Origin: an uncultured Sulfurovum sp.
GTDB taxonomy: Bacteria; Campylobacterota; Campylobacteria; Campylobacterales; Sulfurovaceae
Assembly (NCBI GenBank): GCA_902727935.1
Contig: CACVAX010000043.1
Span: 1 to 64,000 of the forward strand
Reading direction: 5' to 3'
DNA length: 64,000 nucleotides
The notes beneath the pieces are model-generated. The model worked only from the letters and a program-made list of their open reading frames with translations, made no database searches and was not told where the DNA came from. Every line of letters begins with the position of its first letter. Position 1 is the stretch's first letter. Of the stretch, positions 1 to 9,044 are shown one piece after another. The position numbers were made by a program, and so were the translations under genes.

Positions 1-80
1 TCTCGATATTTTACATGATTCTTTTTTATATCTTCTAAATTAGCTTTCTCTGTTTCACTTATATTCTTTACTTTTTTCAT
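1..80 (-). CDS. 5' end of an unidentified gene running off the left edge
   Basis: An open frame starts with ATG at 80 and stays open to base 1, reading MKKVKNISETEKANLEDI and onward for about 26 residues. The charged helical N-terminus would suit the helix-turn-helix start of an IS630-type transposase, but too little is visible to name it. The upstream AAGAGA is only a weak ribosome binding site. It is divergent from the gene at 222. Confidence 0.35.
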   Translation of the reverse strand, partial: MKKVKNISETEKANLEDIKKNHVKYR

Positions 81-221
81 TCTCTTATTTTAGCTTGTTT
101 TGAATTTAATTTTGGGTAGGTACTTATATATCAATATACATAAAATTACAACTAAACCTATATTAGTTAATATCTTTTTCAAAAAAACAAGCTATTATCA
201 CCTAATTAACAAGGATCCGTC

Positions 222-2195
222 ATGTTAAAAACGATAATATTTTTAGGATTAATACTTATGAGTACCCAAGCCAATCAATTGAAAAATGAAGAATCACCCT
301 ACCTACTGCAACATGCTAATAACCCTGTAAACTGGTATCCATGGGGAGAGGAAATTTTAGAAAAAGCAAAGAGAGAGAACAAAATTATTTTTCTTTCTAT
401 TGGGTATAGTACCTGTCATTGGTGTCATGTTATGGAACATGAGTCATTTGAAAATGAAGAGATAGCAACCATACTCAACAGAGACTTTATAAACATAAAA
501 GTTGACCGTGAAGAGTACCCTAACATTGACAAGCATTACCAAAATGTCTACAAAGTGATGAACCAACGTGCTGGTGGTTGGCCTTTAACGGTGATTATGA
601 CACCAGAGGCTAAAGTCTTTTATACTGCTACCTATTTACCTCCAAAAGCAAAGTCTAAGTACAGAGGTTTAGATGAGATTTTACCAGACATGTATGACTT
701 GTACCATAACCGAAAAGAACTTGCTACTACCATGACATATAACATTGAGAGGATTACTAACAAGAACGCTCTTTTAGAAGAAAATGCTTCTGTGAAGCTT
801 GATGAAAACCTTTCTCATACTTTCATAGCTGAACTAACAAAAAACTATGATGCTAGATACAAAGGTATTGGTGTACAACCTAAATTTCCTAATGCCACAA
901 GTTTTGACACACTTTTAGACATCTCTCGACTCACCCTAAACTTTGATGCAAAAACAATGGCAGACGATGCCTTAACAGCCATGGCACAAGGTGGAATTAA
1001 CGACCAAATAGAAGGAGGATTCTACCGTTACTCAACCGATGAAGAGTGGCGAATACCTCATTTTGAAAAGATGCTCTATACCAATGCTGAACTCCTTGAA
1101 ACTTACGCCAATGCTTATAAAATGAGTGGTAATAAACTGTTCAAACAAACCATGGAAGAGACCATAGAAAATATCTATGCTCGTTTTGAAAAAGATAATT
1201 TATTCTACTCTGCGTCAGACGCAGATACCGATGACAAAGAAGGAAAATACTTTGTTTTTAAATATGAAGAAATACTTAAAGCATTGGAGAAAGAAGGTAT
1301 CTCTACCGAAGAAGCCAAAATAGCATTAGAGTATTTTGACATTACAGAAGAAGGTAACTTTGAAGATGAAACATCTAACCCACACATCACAAATGAACCA
1401 GCACCCCAAAACCTAAGTAAAATAAAAAAAATATTATTTAATATTAGACAAGAAAGAAGCTACCCTTTTGTAGACTATAAAGTTCAAACATCATGGAATG
1501 CACTATTTATTAACGGACTCTTTAAAGCTGGAGACCATGAAAAAGCATTAAAATCGTTAGAGGCACTGCTTGAAAAACTCTACCTCAAAGAGGAGCTTTA
1601 CCACCAAATGATTATGGGTAAAACCCCTAAAGTCAAAGGATATTTAGAAGATTATGCATTTTTAATCGCTGCTCTTATCGAAGCCTATCAAGTAAAATTT
1701 GAGCCTAAATATTTGGACTTGGCTAAAAAACTAAATGCCCAAAGCATCCAAAAATTTTACAAAGAAAAACAGTGGCATCTCTCAGATGACAACTTTAAAG
1801 CCATAGCCAATTTAGAGGATTCTCCTTACCGTTCAGCCATGGCTGTGAGCATTGAAAACATTGTAAAACTGGCTCATCTAACTGATGATTATGAAGCTTA
1901 TGAGATGGCTTCAAACATGCTAATACTTCATGCCAAAACCATTAACCAAGCACCAAATAGCACCCCATACGCTACCAATGTGGCACTCATGCTACAAAAG
2001 GGCGTGGTGATTATAAAAGCGAGTAAAGAAAACCTTATGGCTCATAAAAAAGAGATAGAGGAGCTCTATTACCCTTATGTCCTTAAAAAAGCTGTGAACG
2101 AAGATGATTATTCTGCTTGTACCATGCAGAAGTGTTTTTCTACTGATACTAAAATAGATAAAATTTTGGGGGATATTGAGGGGAGGAAGTTTTAG
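222..2195 (+). CDS. DUF255 thioredoxin-fold protein, YyaL/spermatogenesis-associated 20 family
   Basis: This 657-residue protein matches the YyaL family, which joins an N-terminal thioredoxin-like domain to an alpha/alpha-barrel resembling N-acylglucosamine 2-epimerase. Seen directly: N-P-V-N-W-Y-P-W near residues 34-41 and the redox motif STCHWCH (Cys65, Cys68), both family signatures. Residues 1-17 look like a signal peptide (hydrophobic, ending before NQLKNEES), so a periplasmic location is inferred; many family members lack one. The length is normal for the family. A short GAAGT/ACTTC hairpin at about 2205-2219 follows the stop. The biochemical role of the family is not settled; thiol redox or sugar epimerase-like chemistry is possible. 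Confidence 0.88.
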   Translation: MLKTIIFLGLILMSTQANQLKNEESPYLLQHANNPVNWYPWGEEILEKAKRENKIIFLSIGYSTCHWCHVMEHESFENEEIATILNRDFINIKVDREEYPNIDKHYQNVYKVMNQRAGGWPLTVIMTPEAKVFYTATYLPPKAKSKYRGLDEILPDMYDLYHNRKELATTMTYNIERITNKNALLEENASVKLDENLSHTFIAELTKNYDARYKGIGVQPKFPNATSFDTLLDISRLTLNFDAKTMADDALTAMAQGGINDQIEGGFYRYSTDEEWRIPHFEKMLYTNAELLETYANAYKMSGNKLFKQTMEETIENIYARFEKDNLFYSASDADTDDKEGKYFVFKYEEILKALEKEGISTEEAKIALEYFDITEEGNFEDETSNPHITNEPAPQNLSKIKKILFNIRQERSYPFVDYKVQTSWNALFINGLFKAGDHEKALKSLEALLEKLYLKEELYHQMIMGKTPKVKGYLEDYAFLIAALIEAYQVKFEPKYLDLAKKLNAQSIQKFYKEKQWHLSDDNFKAIANLEDSPYRSAMAVSIENIVKLAHLTDDYEAYEMASNMLILHAKTINQAPNSTPYATNVALMLQKGVVIIKASKENLMAHKKEIEELYYPYVLKKAVNEDDYSACTMQKCFSTDTKIDKILGDIEGRKF

Positions 2196-2416
2196 TAAAT
2201 AGCAGAAGTTTTATACTTCTTCTACTTTGCCCTACTATTCATCTTTTATAATCCGATTTAATTAAGGTTTTAATGACTTTATTGATACAGCCATATTATG
2301 AATTAACATGGGGTTAAAATATAATTTTAAATTATTTCTTGCTTCTGTAATGGTTGTAATGTATTTTGGGTCAGACCCTTTTATTTTTCAATTAACTCCA
2401 AAAAATTATTTTCTAA

Positions 2417-3347
2417 ACCCAAACTGCTAGTTAAAAAGAGAATAAAGAAGAAAGAGAGTAAAGTTCCATAAAAAAGCTTGGATGGTAAATTATGGAACAA
2501 AGAATGATAACAATATACTGCTTAATAGAAGAGTTTCTAAAAGGGACATTAGGAAAAGAAGAACATGCATTATCAGAGATAAGTGATAGTGAAGTATTGT
2601 TTTTAGGCTATTTAGCTGTATCTGATTTTAATGGTAATTATGCAAAAGCACATTATTATGGGATGGGAATGAAATGGGTGAATAAAATAGAGTATTCAAG
2701 ATTTACAAGAAGGATTAATCAGCTAGAAAGGGAGATAGAACACTTTTTTCTCTTTTTAAGTGAGTTATTTAAAAAGCTAAATGGCTCACAAATCTATTCA
2801 GTAGATTCATTTCCAGTAGAAATATGTCAAATTCAAAGAGAAAAAAGGTCAAAACTTTGGCGAGATGTTAGCCTTAAAGGGTATAACGCATCAAAGAAGA
2901 AATACTTTTATGGATTTAAAGTACATATGGTAGTAACAACCAATCAAGAACCCGTTTCCTGTTATATATCAGAAGGTTCAATGCATGATACAACAGCCTC
3001 TTATAAATTTCTTCCAACTCTTCCTACCAATTCTATTGTTATTGGAGATAAGGGCTATATATCGGGAAAGTTAGAAAGTTTTTTAGCTAAATTTGGTATT
3101 GAACTCTCTGCACTAAAACGTAAAAATATGGAGCTTGACCCTAATCAAAAAAGTAAACGAAAAATCAGAAAAGGAGTAGAAACAGCCTTTTCTGTTATTA
3201 CTGCTAAGTTTGGTAAAGTTATTAGAGCCACTTCTATTCGTGGCTTTTTAGTTAAGCTTAAATTGTTTATTTTGGCTTATAGTATTGATAGGTTTTTTAA
3301 ACTCTCTAAAAAACATCAAAAATTGGCTTTTAACTAGCAGTTTGGGT
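2417..3347 (+). mobile_element. Intact IS982-family insertion sequence
   Basis: The element is 931 bp and bounded by near-perfect inverted repeats: ACCCAAACTGCTAGTTAAAA at the left end (2417-2436) and its complement at the right end (3328-3347). A 7-bp direct duplication TTTCTAA flanks it at 2410-2416 and 3348-3354, within the 7-9 bp range known for IS982. It holds one transposase gene in the same orientation. Intact ends, an intact ORF and an exact target duplication suggest recent insertion. It sits in the 3' end of the PIN-toxin gene on the minus strand. Confidence 0.92.
2492..3337 (+). CDS. IS982-family transposase
   Basis: This 281-residue DDE transposase fills the insertion sequence. 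The N-terminal region (about 1-90) contains the LSEISDSEVLFLGYLAVSDF block typical of IS982. The catalytic core shows the first Asp in SVDSFPVEIC (about residue 110) and the second in VIGDKGYISGKL (about 188). The carboxylate Glu probably lies in the KGVETAFSVI block near 230. KKKYFYGFKVHMVV is another family-typical block. The length matches the family, with no frameshift seen. It ends 10 bp before the right end of the element, so its last codons overlap the terminal repeat. Confidence 0.9.
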   Translation: MEQRMITIYCLIEEFLKGTLGKEEHALSEISDSEVLFLGYLAVSDFNGNYAKAHYYGMGMKWVNKIEYSRFTRRINQLEREIEHFFLFLSELFKKLNGSQIYSVDSFPVEICQIQREKRSKLWRDVSLKGYNASKKKYFYGFKVHMVVTTNQEPVSCYISEGSMHDTTASYKFLPTLPTNSIVIGDKGYISGKLESFLAKFGIELSALKRKNMELDPNQKSKRKIRKGVETAFSVITAKFGKVIRATSIRGFLVKLKLFILAYSIDRFFKLSKKHQKLAFN

Positions 3348-3789
3348 TTTCTAATCGTATTCCAACTCTAAAACCTTGCTCTTTCGCTTTATAAAAAACA
3401 TCTAAAGTATCTTCTCTTCTAAGCAATCCATTTTTATAGTTTAAAATTAATAAACCAATAAATCCAAAAATATTAATACCTAAGTTAGTAGCTATCTTTC
3501 GTCCTTTTTTCTCATCTATAATTAATGATAGCTCCATCTCTTTAGCTAAAACAATGGCTTCACATTCTCCTGCATCTAAACTTTTAGAAAGAAGCTTATA
3601 GAGCTTGTTGTCATTTATCTCTTTCACTATAAAATAATCTTCAGCTAAAACAATTTGTTCATCTATTACTATCTCTTCATAAACCTTTTGAGGTATATAG
3701 ACTAAAGAGAAGATATTTTTTAAAACATCCAATCTACCAATATTTAAAAGTGTAATAATCGTCGTCGAATCACTAATAATCAGATTCAC
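3334..3789 (-). CDS. DUF3368 PIN-like toxin, C-terminus replaced by the IS insertion
   Basis: This 151-residue protein has the DUF3368 PIN-like pattern: an early Asp in IISDSTTIITL, then LDAGECEAIVLAKE, then LIIDEKKGRKIA with GINIFGFIGLL. These proteins are predicted metal-dependent RNases of toxin-antitoxin pairs. Its ATG overlaps the stop of the antitoxin gene at 3786, so the two are coupled. The last three codons (P-N-C) and the stop lie inside the right end of the IS982 element. Removing the element and one target duplication gives RLENNFLELIEK and a stop at 2381-2383. The insertion thus trimmed about eight residues and added three; the catalytic core is untouched. Confidence 0.85.
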   Translation of the reverse strand: MNLIISDSTTIITLLNIGRLDVLKNIFSLVYIPQKVYEEIVIDEQIVLAEDYFIVKEINDNKLYKLLSKSLDAGECEAIVLAKEMELSLIIDEKKGRKIATNLGINIFGFIGLLILNYKNGLLRREDTLDVFYKAKEQGFRVGIRLENPNC

Positions 3790-4112
3790 TTTAAAAAGCT
3801 CTCTATCCCTTTTAAATCTTCTTCTAGTTTATAATCTGTCACAGGTATATTATGTATTGACAAAAGCTTCATGGTTTTAGTTTTACTCAGTTTAAGAGAT
3901 TTTGAAAGTTGTGAAAGTGAAATATTCCCTCTTTCAAATGCCATTAAAACCAAACTCTCTAAAAAACCATGTCGTAATATATCATCTTCAAATGAAGTAG
4001 CCACTCCAAGAGGTTTACCTCGTTTTGTAATCATGACAAACTCATTATTTTCTAATGATTTAGTAAAAATAGCTGGGTTTACTTGTAAATCTCTTATGCC
4101 TACTGTTTGCAT
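3786..4112 (-). CDS. UPF0175-type antitoxin with Phd-like N-terminus
   Basis: This 108-residue protein precedes the PIN-type toxin and overlaps it by 4 nt, as antitoxins usually do. Residues 1-45 (GIRDLQVNPAIF...MITKRGKPLGVA) resemble a Phd/YefM DNA-binding antitoxin. The C-terminal half (AFERGNISLSQLSKSLKLSKTKTMKLLSIHNIPVTDY) matches the UPF0175 helix-turn-helix pattern. The probable role is to neutralise the toxin and repress its own promoter, by family knowledge. The ATG at 4112 follows an AAGGAGA ribosome binding site. Confidence 0.82.
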   Translation of the reverse strand: MQTVGIRDLQVNPAIFTKSLENNEFVMITKRGKPLGVATSFEDDILRHGFLESLVLMAFERGNISLSQLSKSLKLSKTKTMKLLSIHNIPVTDYKLEEDLKGIESFLK

Positions 4113-4322
4113 TATCTTCTCCTTGTACTATTAATTATAAGTATATAGTAGCATATTCTAAGTATGATAATCTTTTTTAAAATAATACTAAAATAGTATA
4201 ATGAATCAAAAAGCACGAAAAAAGATTTAATTAGATTTTATTTCTACATGGGCTTAGATTCCTTTATTTTTTGAAAAGAATAAAATTCTATCTATCAATC
4301 TAGGCACAAATTACTTTCAAGT

Positions 4323-4421
4323 TTTCCTAAAAACTCTATAGTTATTGGTGATAAAGGCTATATTTCACAAAAGTTAGAGCATTGTTTAGCTAAAGATGAG
4401 AGCTACCTCTATTTTGTTTAA
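4323..4421 (+). pseudogene. Remnant of a second IS982-type transposase
   Basis: A 32-codon open stretch translates to FPKNSIVIGDKGYISQKLEH followed by CLAKDE. This closely matches LPTNSIVIGDKGYISGKLES in the intact transposase, covering its second catalytic Asp region, then goes to a stop. There is no start, and no left or right end of the element is preserved. The 4113-4322 stretch before it is AT-rich and shows no gene. This is decayed debris from an older insertion of a related element. Confidence 0.8.
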
Positions 4422-4426
4422 AATAG

Positions 4427-5578
4427 CTATGTTTCCAACCTCTTCAACTTCTCAATAGCCTCATCCAACTCAACATCTTTTTTAGAAAAACAAAACCGTG
4501 CCAAATTAATGCCTTCGCTATCTTGATAAAAAGCTCTTGCAGGTACAGTAGCAATTCCTGTTTTTTCTAATAAAGTAAGTACTTTCTCTTTGTCATCAAC
4601 TCCTTCAAGTTTAGAAATATCTGCCAATACATAGTAAGCACCTTTTACATACTCAGCTTTTAACCCAGCATCATTAAGGGCTTTTATGAACTTGTCACGT
4701 TTCTCTTGGTGTTCTATGGCTACATTGGTATAGTAAGACTTTGGTAGTTCATTAAGCCCTTTTAAAATTCCATGTTGAAGTGGTGCAGGAGGACAAACAT
4801 AAACTAGGTCATTAAAGGCTGAAGCAGCATCAATAATTTCTACGTTGGTAATGGCATAGCCTAGTCGCCAACCTGTAATGGAGTAAATCTTTGAAAACCC
4901 AGAGATTACCACCGTTCGCTCTTTTAAACTCTCAAGGCTCAAGGCTGAAACGAACTCTAAACCATCATAAACAAAATGCTCATACATCTCATCTGAAAAT
5001 AAAAAGAGGTCATTGTCATTGATGATGGGTGAAAGCGTTTCTAACTCATTTTTAGAATATACCTTTCCACTAGGATTTGAAGGGTTACAGATAAGAATGG
5101 CTTTCGTCTCTTTGGAAATGGCATTTTTAAGTTCATTAAAATCTATGTCATAGAGTGGTGGAGTGGTTCGGATATATTTTATTTTACAACCAATAGATTT
5201 TAGCGTTGCAACATGGTAACCATAGTACGGCTCAAATAAAATAACCTCATCCCCTTCGTTGAGTAATGACATGGCAGTCGCGTAAAAAGCTCCTGTAGCT
5301 CCAAGACTTACCAACACATTCTCAGCTTTAACACCTTGGTCATAAAAATCATTTTGTTTTTGTGCAATGGCTTCTCTTAACTTGTAATTACCATAAGCTG
5401 AGGTATAGGTATTTTTCCCAGCATCTATGCCTTCTTTTCCACCTTCTACCACAGGTAAAGGAACTTCAAGGTCACAAAGCCCTTGAGCCATATTGAGTCC
5501 TTTTTTTTCATTACATAAAATGGACATTGCTCTTATTTCAGATTGTGCGATATTTTGTGCGCGATTACTTAGTTTCAT
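4427..5578 (-). CDS. Class I/II PLP-dependent aminotransferase
   Basis: This 383-residue fold-type I aminotransferase shows the expected landmarks: NPSNPSG with Asn165, the PLP-ring Asp196 in LFSDEMYE, and the Schiff-base Lys230 in SGFSKIYSITGWRLGY. RFCFSKK near the C-terminus supplies the substrate carboxylate-binding Arg. It is cytosolic and soluble. The sequence resembles the aspartate/methionine/kynurenine aminotransferase branch; the exact amino-acid substrate cannot be read from sequence. It stands about 70 nt downstream of fabD on the same strand. Confidence 0.88.
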   Translation of the reverse strand: MKLSNRAQNIAQSEIRAMSILCNEKKGLNMAQGLCDLEVPLPVVEGGKEGIDAGKNTYTSAYGNYKLREAIAQKQNDFYDQGVKAENVLVSLGATGAFYATAMSLLNEGDEVILFEPYYGYHVATLKSIGCKIKYIRTTPPLYDIDFNELKNAISKETKAILICNPSNPSGKVYSKNELETLSPIINDNDLFLFSDEMYEHFVYDGLEFVSALSLESLKERTVVISGFSKIYSITGWRLGYAITNVEIIDAASAFNDLVYVCPPAPLQHGILKGLNELPKSYYTNVAIEHQEKRDKFIKALNDAGLKAEYVKGAYYVLADISKLEGVDDKEKVLTLLEKTGIATVPARAFYQDSEGINLARFCFSKKDVELDEAIEKLKRLET

Positions 5579-5651
5579 GGGTACTCTTTTGATTTATTTT
5601 TTAAAGTGGGGAAATTTTATGAAGGTACGTTGAGAAACGTACCCTACGGTT

Positions 5652-6590
5652 CTATAGAGCTTTAATCGCTTCTATAGTTGCTTCAAGTGAAGCCATGTCT
5701 GACACATTAAAATGTGGTTTCTTTGTTGCTTTTCTATTAAGACCTTTAAGTACAGCACCATGACCAAACTCAATGTAACAATCTACTTCATCATCAAAAT
5801 TTGCCATAGACTGCTTATACTTAACTGGTTGCACAAGTTGTTGAGGAAGTAACGCAAGTGCTTCTTCTTTTGAACCGTAAGCATTTGCAGTAACATTTGA
5901 AATAACAGGAGCAATGAATGTATCTTTTATCATCTCATTTAACTTCACTGCAAGTGGAGCAACTGCTTCTTCTAATAGTGGACAATGTGAAGCCACAGAC
6001 ATGTCTAGTAACATGGCTCTTTTTGCTTTTGCTTCTTTTAAAATAGGTACTAAAACTTCTAGATCTTTTTTAATCCCAGCAATTACAATCTGACCATCAG
6101 AATTATAATTAACAGCCCACACTTTAAGTCCAGCTTCTCTTTGCTCTTCACAAATAGTTTCTATCACTTCGTCTGAAAGTCCTAAAGAAACCATCATCCC
6201 TACTTCTTGTTTTGAACAGGCATCAGCCATAAGTTTTCCACGTAAGTTTACTAACTCAACAGCATCAATGGCATCTAAAGCTCCAGCAGCTACCAATGCA
6301 GAAAACTCACCCAATGAATGTCCCATGGTAATGGTTGGTTTAATTGCTAGAGCATCGGTAAAAAGTTTATGGGCAATGGTAGCCACTAATAAAATAGCTG
6401 GTTGTGTAAACTCTGTTTGACCTAAGTTGTCATTTTCTTCAAAAAGAAGATTTTCAAAATCAATGCCTGTACGTTCACTTGCATCTGCTATCATCTGTTT
6501 AGCAACATCTGAATTTTCAAAAAAATCTTTTCCCATTCCCATTTTCTGAGAACCTTGTCCTGCAAATAAAAACGCACATTTAACTGACAT
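5652..6590 (-). CDS. fabD: Malonyl-CoA:acyl carrier protein transacylase
   Basis: FabD moves malonyl from CoA to ACP for fatty-acid chain extension. This 312-residue protein has the opening FLFAGQGSQKMGMGKDFF, the catalytic serine in GHSLGEFSALVAAGAL (Ser92), an Arg in the NLRGKLM block and the catalytic His in VASHCPLLEEAV (about 202). The length is standard. It lies downstream of a small conserved gene at 6636-7001 on the same strand, separated by 45 nt. Confidence 0.95.
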   Translation of the reverse strand: MSVKCAFLFAGQGSQKMGMGKDFFENSDVAKQMIADASERTGIDFENLLFEENDNLGQTEFTQPAILLVATIAHKLFTDALAIKPTITMGHSLGEFSALVAAGALDAIDAVELVNLRGKLMADACSKQEVGMMVSLGLSDEVIETICEEQREAGLKVWAVNYNSDGQIVIAGIKKDLEVLVPILKEAKAKRAMLLDMSVASHCPLLEEAVAPLAVKLNEMIKDTFIAPVISNVTANAYGSKEEALALLPQQLVQPVKYKQSMANFDDEVDCYIEFGHGAVLKGLNRKATKKPHFNVSDMASLEATIEAIKAL

Positions 6591-6635
6591 ACTAAACCCT
6601 TAAATTAAAATTTAGGTATTTTAGCCAAATGGTCA

Positions 6636-7001
6636 TTATTTCATAATGAATAGTGCATATTTAGCATCAGTAGCATTAAAACCGAAGCCTACCAACTCTT
6701 GGGGAGCATGTTCATCACTTACCGATAATTTTACTTGATACATCATTTTCTTCATATCCATAATAAGTAAATGTTTAACCAACTCACCTATTTCAAGTGC
6801 TTTTTCATCTTTATTAACGGTAAAAATCAACTCTTTGGAAATTTCATCGACATAAAATGAAGCTACAGAAGCTTCACCAGCATAAATAAGATTCTTTTTA
6901 TTTTGCTCATCTTCTGTCAGTAACATCCCTGCTACCGTATAGTTTACATTATTGTTGATACTCTCTCTAATATCCTCTATTAAATCAATGACTACTTTCA
7001 C
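6636..7001 (-). CDS. Small conserved protein of unknown function
   Basis: This 121-residue soluble alpha/beta protein has no motif I recognise. It starts MKVVIDLIEDIRESINNN and contains alternating hydrophobic strands such as KELIFTVNK and MYQVKLSVSD, so a compact cytosolic fold is likely. Its place between an L,D-transpeptidase gene and fabD, all on the minus strand with gaps of 12 and 45 nt, suggests co-transcription. An AAGGAG site lies just upstream of the ATG. Confidence 0.7.
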   Translation of the reverse strand: MKVVIDLIEDIRESINNNVNYTVAGMLLTEDEQNKKNLIYAGEASVASFYVDEISKELIFTVNKDEKALEIGELVKHLLIMDMKKMMYQVKLSVSDEHAPQELVGFGFNATDAKYALFIMK

Positions 7002-7013
7002 TTTGTCTCCTTT

Positions 7014-7673
7014 TTATCTACCTGTATAACTATAGAGAAGTGCTTTTTTTAACTTAGCAAAAACTTTCCATTTATCTTGAGGTCGTATGGCAAAACAGCC
7101 ATGGCTACGCCCTCCTCCATTCACATATTTAGCAGGGTGAATAATAACATCTCTTCCCCCTTTTCGCGTAGGGTAACCTACTTTTTTGTTTGACCACTGT
7201 AAACCTTGGACAGAAAGGTATCGATAACGCTTCTTTTTTGTTTTTCCTACTTTTGTTCCTACCTTAAAAAAGCCATAAGGTGTCATTTTAGAGTTTCGTT
7301 TGTTACTTGAACGTTTTACTTTTCCACCAATGCCCCCAGAACGTTTACCATGTGCAATTTTATATCTGTGAACCGAGCCTTTATAGAGGTTAATAATATA
7401 AAGTCGTTTCTGTTTTGCAGATTTAGTATAATCGGCAATGGCTAGATATTTAGAAGAGAGTTTCTTTTTTTTGCGATTTTTCTTGTAGTAGTCAAAAGCC
7501 TTTTTCAAAGCCTTTTTATTGATGTTTGTCTTTTTATAGACCTTTTTGTAAGTATGATTAAGTCGCCAATTGCTCACTGGTTTTGCCAATAGTTCACTGG
7601 ACAAATAACTTAATAGTAACAGTAATAATAATTTCTTCAAGTTTTCCCTTGTTTTAAAAAAATGTCGAATCAT
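7014..7673 (-). CDS. YkuD-type L,D-transpeptidase
   Basis: The 219-residue protein ends in a YkuD catalytic domain. It has the motif HPAKYVNGGGRSHGCFAIRP, in which Cys193 of SHGC is the nucleophile and the preceding His completes the centre. MTPYGFFKVGTKVG earlier is the usual substrate-groove strand. Residues about 12-30 form a hydrophobic export signal (KKLLLLLLLSYLSSELLAK). The region 40-80 is very Lys-rich. The family cross-links peptidoglycan or attaches proteins to it in the periplasm; the YafK-like branch can also cut. Which activity applies here cannot be read. Confidence 0.85.
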   Translation of the reverse strand: MIRHFFKTRENLKKLLLLLLLSYLSSELLAKPVSNWRLNHTYKKVYKKTNINKKALKKAFDYYKKNRKKKKLSSKYLAIADYTKSAKQKRLYIINLYKGSVHRYKIAHGKRSGGIGGKVKRSSNKRNSKMTPYGFFKVGTKVGKTKKKRYRYLSVQGLQWSNKKVGYPTRKGGRDVIIHPAKYVNGGGRSHGCFAIRPQDKWKVFAKLKKALLYSYTGR

Positions 7674-7730
7674 ATTTAATTAAAACTAAAAAAAACATTA
7701 AATGTGAGCAATTATTTTACACTTTAATGT

Positions 7731-7736
7731 TATAAT
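7731..7736 (+). promoter_or_regulatory. -10 box for the small membrane protein gene
   Basis: TATAAT lies 33 nt before the preferred ATG at 7769, with T-rich sequence upstream and no good -35 box, which is usual for Campylobacterota sigma70 promoters. Confidence 0.5.
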
Positions 7737-7768
7737 ATGATTAATAATATCAAACATTGGAATTTTTT

Positions 7769-8062
7769 ATGTACTTTAGAACTTTTTTCTTTTTACTCTT
7801 TATTGTCGCTAGTAGCGTCTTTTTTCTTGCATCATTACAAGCAGAACTAACACTCAATATTTGTGCTTCAATCTGTTATGATAAGTTCAGTATAAACTAC
7901 ATTCAACTAACTTCGATGCTCACAGCAGCCATTGCCCTTATATTGTTTTTAATTTCTAATTTTTATGCTCAAAAAATATTACTAAAAGAAAAAGAAAAAA
8001 TAGCAAGTGATAGGCTCAATATAGAACAAATCCACGCTGAATTAGAAGCCTTAAAACACTAG
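7769..8062 (+). CDS. Small two-helix membrane protein with coiled tail
   Basis: This 97-residue protein starts MYFRTFFFLLFIVASSVFFL. It has two predicted membrane helices (about 3-22 and 46-66) and a charged helical tail LLKEKEKIASDRLNIEQIHAEL likely to form a short coiled coil. Two cysteines lie between the helices. I chose ATG 7769; a TTG at 7757 would add four residues. No family is recognised. It ends overlapping the convergent hydrolase gene by 4 nt. Confidence 0.55.
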   Translation: MYFRTFFFLLFIVASSVFFLASLQAELTLNICASICYDKFSINYIQLTSMLTAAIALILFLISNFYAQKILLKEKEKIASDRLNIEQIHAELEALKH

Positions 8063-8826
8063 TCAAAAAAATGATTTAAAAAGTCAAAATACTCTTTTGA
8101 TTTAGAAATACTATTGTGTATTTGATTATGAATAACTTCTACTTGTACTTGCTTTTTTAGCATTGAGTTTGCCAAAGCATAACTGTGTTCATTAGGAATT
8201 ATTTCATCATCCTCTACCATTAAAATTAAAACTTTTAAATGCTTAGCCGTTGATAAGTTTTCAACACTGTCAAACTTGTCTTTTAAAATTAGGTCTATGG
8301 GGTACATGGGGTATTTAGACTGTGCAACACTACGCACACTATCATAAGGCGTTACCAGTGCGACTTTTTTGACTTCACGTTTAGACGCCACATAAGAAGC
8401 AACACCTGAACCCAAACTTCTTCCTAACAAATAAAGTTCTTTATGTTCTGGTTTTAAAGTATCGTAGATGACTAAAGCATCTTGATACAGTCCTACTTCT
8501 GTCGGTTCACCTGTACTGCCACCATAGCCTCGGTAATTGACCAAATAAACCGTAAAATCAGATAAGTTATCAGCTCTTCTTTTAGCTGTGGAAAGTACCG
8601 ATTCATTGTTCCCTCCAAAATAGAGAATGGCATTTTCTTTTCCTTCATTTAAAACAATAATACGAAGTGTTTCTCCTTCAGATTGAACAATTTTTTCTTG
8701 ATAATCATGTGCTACCTGCTTCGAAGGTGAATAGAGTAAATCTCTTTGTAAGGCATAGAGTAAAAATCCTCCCATAAGATACAACATCAAAAGAGGTTTA
8801 GCCATTGCCCACAAAATTTTCTTCAT
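8059..8826 (-). CDS. Alpha/beta hydrolase, BEM46/ABHD13-like
   Basis: The 255-residue protein has an N-terminal membrane anchor (residues 8-25) and an alpha/beta-hydrolase core. The oxyanion region is YLVNYRGYGGSTGEPTE, the nucleophile elbow is LLGRSLGSGVAS (Ser137), the acid lies in MVEDDEIIP and the His is near the C-terminus (HNQIHNSIS). This matches the BEM46-like family of membrane-anchored hydrolases, whose substrates are mostly unknown. It abuts the small membrane gene at 8827 with no gap, so the two are likely co-transcribed with recR. Confidence 0.8.
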   Translation of the reverse strand: MKKILWAMAKPLLMLYLMGGFLLYALQRDLLYSPSKQVAHDYQEKIVQSEGETLRIIVLNEGKENAILYFGGNNESVLSTAKRRADNLSDFTVYLVNYRGYGGSTGEPTEVGLYQDALVIYDTLKPEHKELYLLGRSLGSGVASYVASKREVKKVALVTPYDSVRSVAQSKYPMYPIDLILKDKFDSVENLSTAKHLKVLILMVEDDEIIPNEHSYALANSMLKKQVQVEVIHNQIHNSISKSKEYFDFLNHFFD

Positions 8827-9036
8827 CTAATTCTCACGTTTAATAAGCCATGAAAAGGTAAAACTAGCTGTGACAAATACACTAACAGCATAAACTGTCC
8901 AAATAATAGGAAATGAAATGGCTTTTAAGCCTTCTTCTCCTGCCACAACACTCACCATCCAAAGATTGGGTAAAATTACTATTGACAGTGTCAATATAAG
9001 TAAGGCTGCATTCATGGCTAAAACTATATTTTTCAT
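8827..9036 (-). CDS. Small two-helix membrane protein
   Basis: This 69-residue protein has two hydrophobic helices (about 5-25 and 40-62) joined by a short loop, ending SWLIKREN. No catalytic motif or known family is seen. The hydrolase gene follows immediately and recR lies 8 nt upstream on the same strand, so it is part of that cluster. Confidence 0.6.
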   Translation of the reverse strand: MKNIVLAMNAALLILTLSIVILPNLWMVSVVAGEEGLKAISFPIIWTVYAVSVFVTASFTFSWLIKREN

Positions 9037-9044
9037 CTATTCTC

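Noticed and set aside
2196-2409. Further gene between the DUF255 gene and the insertion sequence
   Set aside because: No frame of useful length with a ribosome site; part of it (2381-2409) is the displaced 3' end of the PIN-toxin gene.
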